A model generated the notes under the pieces. The model made no database searches. It saw only the letters and a list, made by a program, of their open reading frames with translations, and was not told the DNA's origin. Position numbers and translations under genes: made by a program. This document shows positions 22,088-34,130 of a stretch of 64,000 nt of DNA, one piece after another; the first letter of the stretch is position 1; each line of letters starts with the position of its first letter. This DNA comes from Cryptomeria japonica. Lineage: Eukaryota > Streptophyta > Pinopsida > Cupressales > Cupressaceae. Where the stretch lies: the NCBI RefSeq assembly GCF_030272615.1, contig NC_081405.1, forward strand, positions 151,818,113-151,882,112, in the 5' to 3' direction.

Positions 22088-23101
22088 CTAAAAATCTCTA
22101 TTCCCTGCATTTGCCGACGACATGACTATTAGCAAAGTCTTTGCGATGCCTTGGTTGGCAAGAAAATCCGCCACTTGATTACCCTCGTGGAAAATATGGT
22201 GAAGATGGTAATCCGTCAACTTTTGAAGGAGACAATTTATCCTCGGGATCCAAGCGTTTAACCGCCAATTCATAGATCCTTTTTTGATAATCCTGCTTAG
22301 GATGACTTGAGAATCACCCTCTATCATCACCTTCGAAACTCCATTAGATGAGGCCCATTTCAATCCTTCCTCTAATGCAGTGATTTCCGCTACGTTATTA
22401 GTAGCAATTCCCACAGGTCCACATATTGCCCCTACTAGGCTACCCTTCTCATATCTAACTACCGCACCAAACCCAGACACTCCAGGATTTCCTCGACTAG
22501 TTCCATCGAAGTTCAATTTTTTCCAACCAGGTGGGGGAGGTGTCCACTTAACTTTCTTCCATTCGGTTGATTTAACCCCTTGAAAGTGACTACTACTTTG
22601 TTTCAAATTCCATACTTGCTCCATCTCCATGTCCCATTTAGTATAATATTTAAATCTACTCCCGTGGATCTTGCCATTAATAGTTTCTTCTATTGCTGCT
22701 TGGATTTTATTAATAAGAAGAGTAACCTCCAACTCTTCCTCCCTGAATATCTTTCTGTTTCTCTCTTTCCAAATGTGCCAAGTGACCATAAATGGGCCAA
22801 CAATCCATAGACTCCCCCATTTTGAGGTTTTGCCACCCGTCGGCCAAGCAAAGATAAAGTCTTTGAAAGTGCTGTTGCGCACCATATGGTTCTAAAGTTT
22901 CAACAATATCCAATCCCAACATTGCTTTGAATAAACACAACCGTACAATAAATGCTCTGCGGATTCTTCCTCTTGTTTGCAAAGGCAACATCTGCTGGGC
23001 CCCACTATACCTATTGTTTTAAGTCTGTCACTTGTAAGAATCCTACCATGCAATGCAATCCATAGGAAGACACCGGCTTTAGGCAACACCCTTTTGTCCC
23101 A
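22088..23101 (-). pseudogene. LINE ORF2 C-terminus: zf-RVT and RNase H
   Basis: The first part (23101-22892) has the zf-RVT pattern PKAGVFLWIALHGRILTSD followed by CCLCKQEEESAEHLLYGC. An in-frame TAG near 22889 follows. The second part (22885-22088) is a plant-type RNase H with all four acidic positions: NFDGTSRGNPG, AEITALEEGLKWA, IEGDSQVIL and HEGNQVADFLANQG. RNase H removes RNA from RNA-DNA hybrids during retrotransposition. Both parts are in the same frame, so one point mutation separates them. The reverse transcriptase and endonuclease were lost by 5' truncation, so the locus is not autonomous. Confidence 0.88.
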
Positions 23102-23112
23102 ACTGAACAACA
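23102..23112. repeat. Target-site duplication, right copy (LINE)
   Basis: ACTGAACAACA, identical to 21069-21079. It marks the 5' truncation point of the LINE. Confidence 0.9.
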
Positions 23113-25080
23113 AATATTAATATATATAAATATGTAATTTATTTTGGGTTTATAATCTAGAGGAGTAACTTTAAAAGATAAAAAAAATCGTAGATTATTT
23201 TGTAAGATTTAAGACACCATTTATAATTATATTGCAAAAAATAGGTTCTCATGATGTAATTTCCAAGTTTATATCCAATACAATGATAACACAATGAGCA
23301 TCTCCCAATCACTATTACAAATCCAATCTATCTTTACCAACAATATCCAAAAGTCTACTTCCTATATCTTCTCTGCATCTTAAATGTTACATTGCTATAT
23401 AATGCACACTATAATAGCTTTGCGAATTTTCCTTGTAAATTACTGAAAAATAATGGAATCAATTATATCTCTTTGTATCTTAACTGTTACATCATTATAC
23501 AATGCAAACTATAGTAGTTTTGAGAATTCACCTTGTAAATTACTAAAAAAGGTGTAAACATTGGATTAACTTGGATGAAAGAAATGAGGCCTTAGAAATT
23601 TGTGGATAGCATCACTTATTTGGTTACAAATTGGATTAAGAGGGATGTTCGGGACCATTTAAATTTGTTGTATTGGATATTAATGTCATGTTTTTATGTT
23701 TTCAATTGAAATGAAGAAAAATTTAGCGGGGTAATAAATATATACGCATGATTTTGCATTGTTATGTTAATTAATTCTTTTTGTATTTTCCAATACAATA
23801 CCTTTCATGTACTAATTAATTGCTTTTGTATTTTGTAGTACAAAAATTTCTTATGTACTAATTAATTATTTTTATATTTCATAATAAACTATTTTTGATA
23901 TATTAGTTAATTGCTTTTATATATTGTAAAACAATCATGTATCATAGACAAAATAATTCATTAAATATATATAATAAATATGAACTACAAAATTTCAAAT
24001 GTTAATTTTCACTTATTAAATCATAACCTCAACCATAACCTAATGCTAGCCCTAACCTTGTATGGATTTAACCCTCATTTAACCCAAACCACAACTCTAA
24101 TTAAACCATAATTGCAACTCTCACCCTACTAAAATTTCAAAAGTCAATGTCTTTACTATTAATTGATTTGAATAAAAGTTAAATGTTTCAACTACAGATA
24201 TCTCTCCACGTACTTTATATATATTTCTCTAAAGATAGGCATACTACTTTTAAATTATAATAATTTATCTTTAAAAAAGTTAAGAATAAAAGAATATTGA
24301 AAATTTATATATTTTAATAAATTCTATAGATTAACTAAGTCTAAAGATATTTAAAATTCTACTAAAATAATTTTTTATTAATTTATTTAAAAACTCAATT
24401 AATTAACATAGGTTTAATAGATTATATATTTTTAAATTGTAATAGTTTGTCTTTAAGAAAGTTAAGAATAAAAGAATCTTCACAATATACACATTTTAAT
24501 AGATTTTACAAATCAATTTAATCTAAAAATATTTAAAAATCAAAATCATAATCACCATCATAAATATTTTAGACAAAAAATAAAATAAAATAAAAAATCC
24601 TTATATACAACTATACATACTTCAAATTTATCCCTACATCCCATTAAAAAAGGAAAAGTCCAAAATGGCATTGTTACAAATCTGCAAAAGGAACTCCCCT
24701 CCTTAAAGTTTTAAAGCTTATCAACTCAACAAACTTTTAAAAAGGGAATAAACTACCTAACTTTAAAAAGGAAAAGTACAAACTACATGTATAATAATAT
24801 ACACAAATCCACAAAATTCTTGCCAATATTAAATCCCAATTAAAGATTCAAAGAAGGTTAAAAAAGAAACCCTACAAAGTAGAGACCAACATCTCAATGA
24901 CTTGTTTCCAGCTTTGCCATGTCATATGGGGACAAGATCCTTAATAAAGATTGGACCCCATATTAAAAGAATCAAAAGCAAATAACTTAATGTGACCAGG
25001 GGCTAGAGACTAGGGGGGCTCAAACACAAACATCAAAACATCCATCGGGATCCCAGATATAATAATTACCTTCAAACCAA
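23113..25080. other. AT-rich intergenic DNA upstream of the PP2A gene
   Basis: No coding frame or RNA gene is visible. Bases 24018-24120 hold a scatter of CCTAACC/CCATAACC-like phrases too irregular to call telomeric. A duplicated AT-rich block lies at 24248-24540. Confidence 0.6.
24248..24540. repeat. Two diverged direct copies of a roughly 110-bp AT-rich block
   Basis: Copies at about 24248-24360 and 24429-24540 share AAGTTAAGAATAAAAGAAT and the sequence around it, with many substitutions. This is an old tandem duplication. Confidence 0.7.
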
Positions 25081-26047
25081 GTCAAAATTTCTCCGCCCTC
25101 CGATCGCGGTCAGGACGGCTAGGAGCATCTGGGCCGTCCCTTTTCTTCGTTTTTTTAATTTCCTTGTTTCAAGTCCTTCGCTTCGTTCACATCTCCTGGA
25201 TTGGAGTGCATTGCATTTGCATTGCACATTTCTCCATCGTATGCAACCCTTGAGATTATTTATCGCAAATCTGCTGTATATCTAATCCGGTACGCAGGTC
25301 AGCGGAGGAATCGTTTATGCGGCTCTTGTGGATAAGCTGGTCTGGGAAATTTTCAAGTCTTCAGTCATGTTCGCGACATGAGAGGTACACGGAAGCAAAA
25401 CCCTAAACTGAAATTTGACTGTAATAATTGCAGTTTGATTGATGCAAGTTTCGTCAGTTTGAATCGTTCAATTAAGCCTGCAACGTTGCTAATGACGTGA
25501 GAAGGCTTTAAATTTTGATTGTGAATGTTGTAATTTTGTTGGAGTTGTTGGACCAATGGTGTATTTTTGTTTTTGTCCTTGAGTTTGGTTTTGATAGGTG
25601 GCTGGATTTTGGTTTTTTTTTGTGGAATTTTAGGGTATGCAAAATTTTGCTGCTTTGTGACTCTGCATAGACCTTTTTGTATGATCTGAGCTGTGTAGAT
25701 CGATTAGAAGCTAGCGAATTTCGGTTTTTTGGGCAGATATATTTATTGGGGCTGTTTATCGAGTGATCTGAGCCGGGGGTTTAACAGCTTTGGAGGATAC
25801 TGTTAGTGTTAGCGTTATTGATTTTGTTTATTGGCGCGTTCAGCTATGCGGCATTGTCTTGCCGTTGTACAGATCAGGGTTTCCCCCGTACTCTGCCCCG
25901 GGCTTAAAGAATTGCATTTTGAGGCTCTCAAAGGTAGCGGGCGGCCTTAGCAGTTTGTTGTAATTTGAATTGGATTGGTTATGCTTGGAAAAGATTGGTT
26001 GCTGATATCTTGGACAAGGAGAAGAAGGGGGTTTTGACTTTTTAGGA
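25081..26047 (+). promoter_or_regulatory. Probable promoter and 5' leader of the PP2A B' gene
   Basis: GC content rises at 25090-25150 (GATCGCGGTCAGGACGG) after AT-rich DNA. A T-rich leader then runs to the start codon. TTTTGACTTTTTAG ends at 26045, two bases before the ATG, and looks like a splice acceptor, so a 5'-UTR intron may end there. Possible donors exist between 25280 and 25400, but I cannot choose one. No convincing TATA box was found. Confidence 0.4.
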
Positions 26048-27352
26048 ATGTTTAACAAATTTATGGGCAAGCGGTCTGGTCGCAAGAATTCAAAGTCTGA
26101 GAGCCATGATGCTGCAGGTACCGCAAACTCTGTGGCAGGAGGAGCATATTCCGTGCCTTCTGCTAGTGGTGCATCTGGGGGCAGAGGAGGCGCTCCTACG
26201 GGGGGCTCGTCGATTTCCAGGAATATGGGCTCTGCTCTATCGGGCTCAAAAACAACGGTGAACCATGCTCCGAGGAACAACGTGTCAGTGGGGGTAGGGC
26301 ACCCGCAGCCTCAGACTGCTACACGAACGGTATATGGAAGGGATAAATTGTCCCCGGGTTCTGTGCCTGCCACTGCCAATGGAGTCTTACCCGTGTTCGA
26401 AAATCTGCCAGCCTTCAGGGAAGTTCCTGCATCTGAAAGAGTGAATCTTTTTTTAAAGAAGTTGTATCTCTGTTCCTATGTGTTTGATTTCTCTGATCCT
26501 ACCAAAAATGTGAGGGAGAAGGAGATCAAGCGACAGACCCTGCTTGAGCTTGTTGATTTTATCCAGTCTGGTTCGAACAAGCTTAGTGAATCTGCACAAG
26601 AAGAACTTGCTAAAATGATCGCAGAAAACCTTTTCCGCAGCTTGCCTCCTGCTTCTCATGAAAACACAGGATCTGAGAGCTTTGACCCAGAAGAGGAGGA
26701 ACCCTGCATGGAACCCGCTTGGCCACATTTGCAAATAGTGTACGAATTACTGCTGCGGTATGTAGTCTCCACAGACACGGACCCTAAGATTGCAAAGAGG
26801 TATATTGATCACTCCTTTGTTCTAAGATTGCTGGACTTGTTTGATTCAGAGGACCCGCGGGAGAGAGAATATTTGAAAACGATATTGCATCGCATCTATG
26901 GGAAGTTCATGGTGCATCGCCCATTCATACGGAAAGCAATCAACAATATATTCTACCGTTTTATCATGGAAACTGAAAGACATAATGGCATTGGTGAGCT
27001 GTTAGAAATTCTGGGGAGCATAATTAATGGTTTTGCATTGCCCATGAAAGAGGAGCATAAACTCTTTCTAGTAAGGGCTCTTATTCCCCTACACAAGCCC
27101 AAATGTGTTGCTCTATATCATCAGCAGCTATCCTACTGTATCACACAGTTTGTTGAAAAAGACTACAAATTATCAGATACTGTTATAAGGGGTTTATTGA
27201 GATACTGGCCTTTGACGAATTGTCAAAAGGAAGTTTTATTTTTGGGAGAGCTGGAGGAGATTTTAGAAGCTACACAAGCTGCAGAATTCCAACGTTGTAT
27301 GATCCCTCTGTTTCGACAAATTGGACGCTGTCTAAGTAGCTCACATTTCCAG
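26048..27352 (+). CDS. PP2A B56/B' regulatory subunit, exon 1
   Basis: This exon encodes residues 1-435 of a B' (B56, PR61) regulatory subunit, which binds the PP2A scaffold and catalytic subunits and selects substrates. Residues 1-100 are a variable, Gly/Ser-rich, basic tail beginning [20 protein letters not shown]. The HEAT-like B56 core follows from about residue 110 ([14 protein letters not shown]), with conserved stretches [60 protein letters not shown] and [19 protein letters not shown]. No stop or frame lesion is present. The ATG fits the family N-terminus and no upstream in-frame Met is better. The exon ends CAG/GTTTGT in phase 0, within the conserved SSHFQ-VAERAL stretch. Paralogue class (alpha/beta-like by the MFxKxM start) is only a guess, so no symbol is given. 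Confidence 0.97.
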
Positions 27353-28662
27353 GTTTGTCGTTGTACTCCTTGAGTTGTCATAAGAATGTGTCGAAAATTC
27401 TGTTTTAGATTCTTAAATAGTAAAAACAGTTTAAAATTTGTCAATCTTGTAGAAATAGTGAGATTAATTTTCATTTGAGTCTCTGTTAATTCTCACTATT
27501 TCCCTGTATATTTCCCACTGGTCCTGTGCTTATGGCATTTGGGAAACTTCTGAAAAAGAGTTTGAAAGTTGGAACTGAAACCAAGCATCATGCCCTCTTT
27601 AGGTTTTGAAACTTTGCATATCATCCAATACATGAAGAAGGTAGGTGAATTGATTTTGATTGAATTGCTTTATCTAACACTTCCCTCGAACCTAACACTT
27701 CTCTGCCACTAAATATGATTTCTTCTCATTCTATATATGACAAGCTTCTCTTGCATCATATTGTTTCCTCAAATCACCGTATACCAGGTATTTGTAATAA
27801 TTCTTCCCAAAACTGGACACTTGCATCTAGTTTGTAAGTCAAGCACATATGTAGGTTATCATTCAAAGGTATGAAGTATGTAGAAGCTTATAAATATTGC
27901 TTTAAAATGATGCTTTTACAATATTCTTGCAAACTGCTAGCGATTCATGGCTGATTTCATTTATCTCTTTTTTATCTATTAGAGGGTTCTTTCTAGGATA
28001 TTTTTCAGAATGATGTCTTCACTTAAACTGAGATTGGTCCTCTATGATGTATGCTGGCTGCTTCAACTGTATCATCTTCATAAATTGTCCAAACCTGGTA
28101 ATATGAATAAACCGTCGTCATTCCCTTAGGCTATTCTAAAATAGCAATCTAAATTTATATGCACGGCATTTCTACCTTGAGGTGTACACTGATATTTTTA
28201 AAATTTAAGAGGTTGTCCTCTGACAAGCCTTTTTGATTGTCTTTAATCTCATGTATTTGAAAGCTGGAAGCAACCTGTATTTGAAAGCTATATTCTGTGA
28301 GGAAATGCCCCAGACATCCGAGTGACATCTTGGACATCCTGGGGGCTTGGAGGGGATGGCCCCTCCATGCCCTTCCTTTTGAAATTTTTGGGGACATCCC
28401 TAAAAAGAGGGAATACCTGGCATCCCCTGAATGTCTTGATGCCCCCTGGCTGTCCTGAAGATTTGAGGGCGCCTGTCGTATCAAACATGTAAAAAACAGC
28501 AAAAAAATCTAAAAAAGAACATTTTAAAACGAATACCAATCCTAAGAGTGCCCAGCAAAGTCCCCCAACCCAAAAAAGATTTTAAAACGGATGTTAGTTT
28601 CTGTTTTACATTCACAAAAAGAGGAGGAAAAAATCAGGAAAACTGTAGAAGAGAAGCAGTTA

Positions 28663-29123
28663 GGCTGGGGTCCCATGGAGGGGGGCTTCCTAAAAAATAG
28701 AGCTGGAGCTGCTGAGATTTTTTAGGAAAATTTTAAAGCTGCTGGTCCTATGAATTTTGTAGTTTAGTTCAGCTTTAAGCTCCAAAATTTAAGGAAGCTA
28801 GTGGTCTCGTGAATATAATATCTTTGTCTTCTATATTATGAGCATAATAAAAACAAGTAAGAATAATTCATTTCTCTCCAAAACTATATTTTTAATAGAA
28901 ATTAAACTTAGATGTTTGACAAGTGGCAGATAACATCCCTAAACTGGTGGGGCAATTTCTAGCCCCACCCCTTTTTCACCCACCCAAATTTGCAGGCGTA
29001 AAAAGTAGGGCTCCTATTTTTTTTGAAAAATTCTAAATAATCCCGCAGCACAATTTTTTTTTATTCATGGGACTATCTCTTCCTTAAAAATAGAGATTAA
29101 GCCCCCTTCATGGGACAACTGCC
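28663..29123. mobile_element. Harbinger/Tourist-like MITE
   Basis: It is 461 bp with terminal inverted repeats. The left end GGCTGGGGTCCCATGGAGG matches the complement of the right end, GGCAGTTGTCCCATGAAGG, and both continue into GGGGCTT. It is flanked by TTA on both sides (28660-28662 and 29124-29126), the 3-bp target expected of PIF/Harbinger elements. There is no coding sequence. Inner copies of TGGTCCTATGAAT and ATTCATGGGACTA extend the inverted symmetry. Tourist-like identity is inferred from the GG start and TTA target. Confidence 0.72.
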
Positions 29124-30199
29124 TTACTGAGATATCAAATCCAATACCGTGTCTGATTTTTGAGCTTGATGCTCAAACTACTTATGCATGATACAGCATA
29201 TATATTTGGCATCTTTCAATATAAATCGTGTTTCATATCAAGTCTCTGATAATCCATCTATGGTTTATGGAATCATTAATTTGTTTTTGTACTTACTCTT
29301 CGGAATTTCAGCTTCTTTTGGTTTGTTTATGTTATCTTTTAAGTTGCTAGCTTGGGTATGGGGTTGGGTAGGGCTGGCTGGTATGATGATGTTTTTTCTA
29401 GGTTCAGTATGGCTCAGTTCATTTGTACGATATATATTTTAATTTAAATTATTAAAAAAAGTAAATGTGTAATATTAATATATAAATATATAAACATAAA
29501 TTGTGATGCTGGTGTAAATGTTGAACGCTCGAAGCACACGTTGGCAAGTGAAGATTTGTGTAGTGTCAAAGTGGGAGTTGTGGGTGTGGAAAACAGCTTA
29601 GGTTCAGCTTGTGTGGTGGTGACTCCGTCTGGTAATGCCTGGAAAATAGATCTTTAGGGCCTTGCAAAGTGAGACTTGAGATGACCAATTGCATGAAATG
29701 CAAAAAAAGCTGAATATATCCTTAACAACCATGTGGGGCTCAAAATGGCTAATAGTAAATTTTTTGATGCCTGTTTCACTTCTTCAAAGAAATACTTTGC
29801 TGTTATTATCAAGGTACAGGATGGGCAGCTAGAGAATCTTTAGATTGGGAAATTATGATGGTGAAGGGCTCTCTTGAGTCTGAGAAGCTTATTTCTTTGA
29901 AATGTTTAGGGCCCCCTTTTAGTCTTTGAGGAGGAAGTTTTGGATCAATAAGCTTACTACTGGGTAAAATGTAGTGATTTGTAAATTTAACAAATTTTGG
30001 CCTGTTGTTTTGAGGTGCATAGATGGGTCTCTTGTAACTGGAAGCCATTAACGTAAAGTATAGTAGAAATATATCCGTGTGCAGGAATTTTTATTGCAAT
30101 TTTGCTGTCAAGGGTTTCCCTACGACCCAGCCCGGCGCCCATTAACAAGGCAAGCTGAGGCAAGACTAATCCCTTGGGGGGTGTGTTTTATTGCAGTTT

Positions 30200-30620
30200 T
30201 TGAATACAAAAAAAGATAGAGATTTAATTGTCTACTAAAAGTTGTGGTTGTGGAGCCATTCTCTCCTGATGAAACTGTGGTTTCCAGTCTTCAAACCTTT
30301 GATGGGGAAACTTTTAAGGTGCTTCCTGTCTGGGTTAGGTTCCTTGATCTCCCTTTTCAGATTTTGACTGATTCTTGCTTTAGGCTATTGGAAACTCTCT
30401 TGGTTATTGTGACTGTTATTAAAGCTTCTGCTGTCTCCCATACTACTTTTCCTTGAATTCAGGTAGAGATGAACATCAGAAGATCTATTTGTGGAATTTA
30501 GGCTCAAAGTAGATGACAGCACTTGGATACAACAGATAGATCATGAGAATCTAGTGTATTATTTTTGAAGATGTTTTTGACAGGCCATGTGGCATTAGAC
30601 TGTTTAATCCTGAACTGCAA
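30200..30620 (+). pseudogene. LINE ORF1 fragment (DUF4283 plus zinc knuckle)
   Basis: The plus strand encodes FDGETFKVLPVWVRFLDLPF, the core of the DUF4283 domain in plant LINE ORF1 proteins. After a frameshift near 30385 comes AIGNSLG, the expected following motif. Near 30540-30590 another frame gives a decayed knuckle, RCFLTGHVALDC, with the first Cys lost and a stop inside it. ORF1 proteins bind LINE RNA. No ORF2 follows, so this is a dead fragment. Confidence 0.65.
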
Positions 30621-31506
30621 GGTAACAGGGTTGCCAACATTGTGGAAAGATGCTATACCACATCACTTATCAGTTCAAAGTTCTCTTAGTACCCTCTAAG
30701 GTTGATTAGTTGTTAAAGAGGGCCTCTATGGAGTATACAAAAACTTCTTTATATCTGTGTGTTGATCCTTTAAGTTGGATATGCTTGCTTTAATTGGGGA
30801 ATGGGGCTACATCTTCTTTACCTCTTGCCATACTTGTTTATCATTCTAGTGTTGGTGCCCTATGGAAGAAAATCTGATTTTTTTTTTTTGTTTCTAGAGC
30901 TGCCAGCTTAGAAATTAATAATAGTTCAGATTGGACTTTGGGTTCCAATTGCAAATTTGGATGTTCTAAGAAAGTTCTCTCTTACAAGCACAGTTCCACA
31001 GAGAGTTTTTTGATGGGGGGACAGGACCAAGGGCAGTGTTCCACAGGGATATGTCCCCCCCCCCCCACAAAAAAAAGCCCGCGTCCCCAGTAGGGGGATG
31101 TTTCTGAGTTTTGGGGACTTGGGGGAAACGTCCCCCCACAACACCACCACTTTCACCACCTCTACCTAGGATGGTACCGGGTCTCGCTTGTTACATGGCA
31201 CATGCCATTACGTACTCATTGCAACCTTTAACTTTGTGAAAACTAGTTGGCCTTTCATGGGGCACTCAGAAAGTGTTTATATTGCAGATTTTGCCTTGAA
31301 GATTTCAATTCACCTCTATTTTTTTTTATATATAGCTTGGTGTAAATCAACAGTTATGGCTCCATTATTGGTGGCATGTGTGAAATGAGAGAAGCAGGAG
31401 TGGGACTACCACTGAAGTGGCTTCTCATATAATCGACAGTTTCCTTGACAGTATAATACCTCTTAGCACTTGTACTAAAAGAAGGTGAGGTAATCAATTA
31501 TACTTT

Positions 31507-31745
31507 ATATAGAATGTCCTATAAATTTGATAGGAGGTCTATAGTTGAATCTATAAGTACATTATTAAAAACTGTTACAAAATCAGAAGTGTGTACACAT
31601 CATTATTAATTATAGATCTCCTATCACATTTATAGGACATTCTATATAAATTACATTATTAAAAATTAATACAAATATCAAAAGTGTTTACAAATCATTA
31701 TCAACCATAGGTCTCCTATCAAATTTATATGACATTCTACACAAA
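31507..31745. repeat. Inverted and tandem repeat cluster
   Basis: Bases 31507-31543 are the approximate reverse complement of 31611-31649 (shared GAATGTCCTATAAAT). Bases 31558-31651 and 31652-31745 are two tandem copies of a 94-bp unit. The unit thus exists two and a half times, once inverted. No coding sequence. Confidence 0.8.
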
Positions 31746-31864
31746 TTACAATCTATGTAACCACTGCAGCTCCTTTCGGTGCAAGTGCTAATGCATATGT
31801 GGTTTCTAGTCCTTTTTATTAGATTTGTCTAAGGGAGTGGATCCCAGTAGCACCTACAAGTGAG

Positions 31865-31884
31865 TCTATCTATCTATCTATCTA
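31865..31884. repeat. (TCTA)5 microsatellite
   Basis: Five perfect TCTA units in the intron. Confidence 0.9.
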
Positions 31885-34130
31885 TAAAAAAATAAATATT
31901 AATGTAAATAAATGCACTTTTTGTTACAAGCAAATTTGATTCCTTGCAAATTGTTAAGAGAGTTGGGTTTGCAAACCATGGAGTATGCCCAACCAAGTGT
32001 GGGGAGAAACAATGTTAGGTAAAATTTTGGGTGTAGGTGTTGATTTTAAGGATGAATTCCTTGTTGATGTATCTGGAGTGATACTTGTTAGTCGATACTT
32101 GCATGTGTATGATGGCATCTACTTCCAAAGGAAAAATTAATATAGACTCATGTTGAATGCTGAAGCATTAACCCTGAACTCCTTAGTAAAGAAAGCAAAG
32201 ATATCCATGGTTTGTGTATCTCAAGCCAAGCGGTTAACTAGTGTGAGCGAAAGGGTTTGTGCAGAGGTAAAGACACTACATGGGCTGCACACTCATCAAG
32301 AACAATGTAAAATTGGTGAATTAGTGAATCAATTTTATAATTGTCCTTAAAAGCCTAATGGGATGCCCCCTAAGAACGTGATTGAGCATGAGAGCTAATC
32401 ATTGCAGATTAATGTTTGCTTAACATCACCTGAAAATGTTGTTTGGACAAGGGGTTATTAGACGAAGCACATACTCTTGTGGTTCTCCAATTGTGATAAC
32501 GCCTAAAAAGATGGAAAATGGCAAATGAATGTGACCATTGTAGTCTAAATAAGATCACCACCAAGAATAGGTACACACTATTTCGATAGATGATTTGCTT
32601 GATCAACATAAAGTTGGATTGAATGTCTTGATACCATCAAGTAAGGATTAAGGAAGAAGCCATATGGAAGTTATTTTTTAAAGGCCAAGCAAGGTCTTTT
32701 TGAGTCAGTGGTTTTGCCCTTTGGTCTATAGAATGCTCCAACCAGCTTCGTTTATTTGCTGAATTAGGTATTAAGGCCTTTCATTAATTCATGTGTCATT
32801 ATTTACTTAGATGATATCTTGGTCTTTTAGCAAAACACATGAAGAACAAAGTTGCCCATTTTGAAAAAGGTGTTTCAAATGAAGGAGAACACACTTTTGC
32901 CAAACAGAAAAAAGTGTGAATTTGCAAAGACTTCACCTGTGTACCTTGGTCATGTGGTGGGGAATGGCGAATAAGGATAGGCCCATGAAATGTTTGAGGC
33001 TATAATGAATCGGTCAAATCTCACAACCAATTTAGAGATTAGGAACTTTTTTGGTGCACTTCAATGACTCTGCAGGTTTGTAAAATTGTTTTCATAAATT
33101 GTTGCTCGGTTACATGCTGTGACAGGGTAAAAATAGAAATGTGCTTTTGATGACTTTAAAAGCACCATTTAAGTAATGCACTAGTGTTTGCTCTTTCTAA
33201 ACATCAACTACCCCTTGAGGTTGGAGTGATCCCAAGTACTATGCCATGGGAGTGATATCGTTGCAAGGAGGTAGGCCTGTTTGCTATCATTCTGATTTGT
33301 TTAAAAGGTTTGCTCTAAATTATAGCACCAGTGACAAGGAGCTCTATGGTTTGGTCTCAAAAGTTAATAAGTGGAAGCATTATCTTATGGGAAAGGAAGC
33401 AGTGGTACAAGCTATTCACTAACTTTTGCAATATCTGTAAGCAGAAACAAATGTATGACAGTCGTATCACTACAAATGAATGGGGTTTGTACAACAATTC
33501 CATATTATGGTCAAATACAAATGTGATGTAACCAATAAAGTGGCTGATATGCTCTGTAGACCACTTCTTCTTTTTCATATTTTGGAACCTTTTACAAATG
33601 AAGTATATGCTAAAGAATTTGAGCATGATACTGATTTCATCAAGGTGTATCAGTTAACAGAGTTATGGTTGCTGTATTTGAACCTGTGTTAGACTACTAC
33701 CTCAAGAAACGGCTTTTGTATAAAGCGAGAAGACTTTTGCTTATGATAGAGGCTCATACATCACATTTTGCAAGCCAACTTGGAGGAACAAAGATGGGCA
33801 CCAATCCTCATTGGTATGCACATTGGCCTAATATTCAAGTGGATATTTTAAATTTTTTTAGGAGTTGCAAAGCTTTGTAGTATAACTGAGCCAAACAATA
33901 GGAAGATTGGGATGTACCGACCATTGCTCATACCTTTGAGGCCATGGGAGAGTGTCTTTATGGACTTTGTGGGTGGTCTCCCAAAGACAAAATGTGGGCA
34001 TGATTACATCTTTATTATGGTAGGTTGTTTTAACAATAATTGTATTTTGATGGATTGTAAGAAGACATGAATTGAAAGTGATGTTCGCTTTTTCAAGAAT
34101 GTGTGGATTCATTTTCACATAGTATTGGTT

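Larger units (their letters stand above)
21080..23101 (-). mobile_element. 5'-truncated L1-type LINE
   Basis: It has the four hallmarks of target-primed insertion. There is a poly(A) tail on the minus strand (T-run 21080-21090) and an exact 11-bp target duplication (21069-21079 and 23102-23112). It is truncated at the 5' end, starting inside the polymerase-downstream zf-RVT region. The end of LINE ORF2 is in the right order. Of a normal 6-7 kb element, 2.0 kb remain. One internal stop shows age, but the target repeats are still perfect. Confidence 0.92.

Noticed and set aside
22710-22991. Overlapping minus-strand ORF in the LINE (93 residues)
   Set aside because: Frame-shifted shadow of the zf-RVT and RNase H frame.
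24018-24120. Telomere-like CCTAACC phrases
   Set aside because: Units are irregular in length and sequence and too few, so this is not an interstitial telomeric array.
25840-26280. 146-residue minus-strand ORF across the PP2A start
   Set aside because: It is the antisense shadow of the conserved B' exon 1. Its composition follows from the sense codons and no motif is present.
26453-26734. Minus-strand ORF inside exon 1 (and 27223-27474)
   Set aside because: Antisense shadow of the B56 core. The sense frame is strongly conserved.
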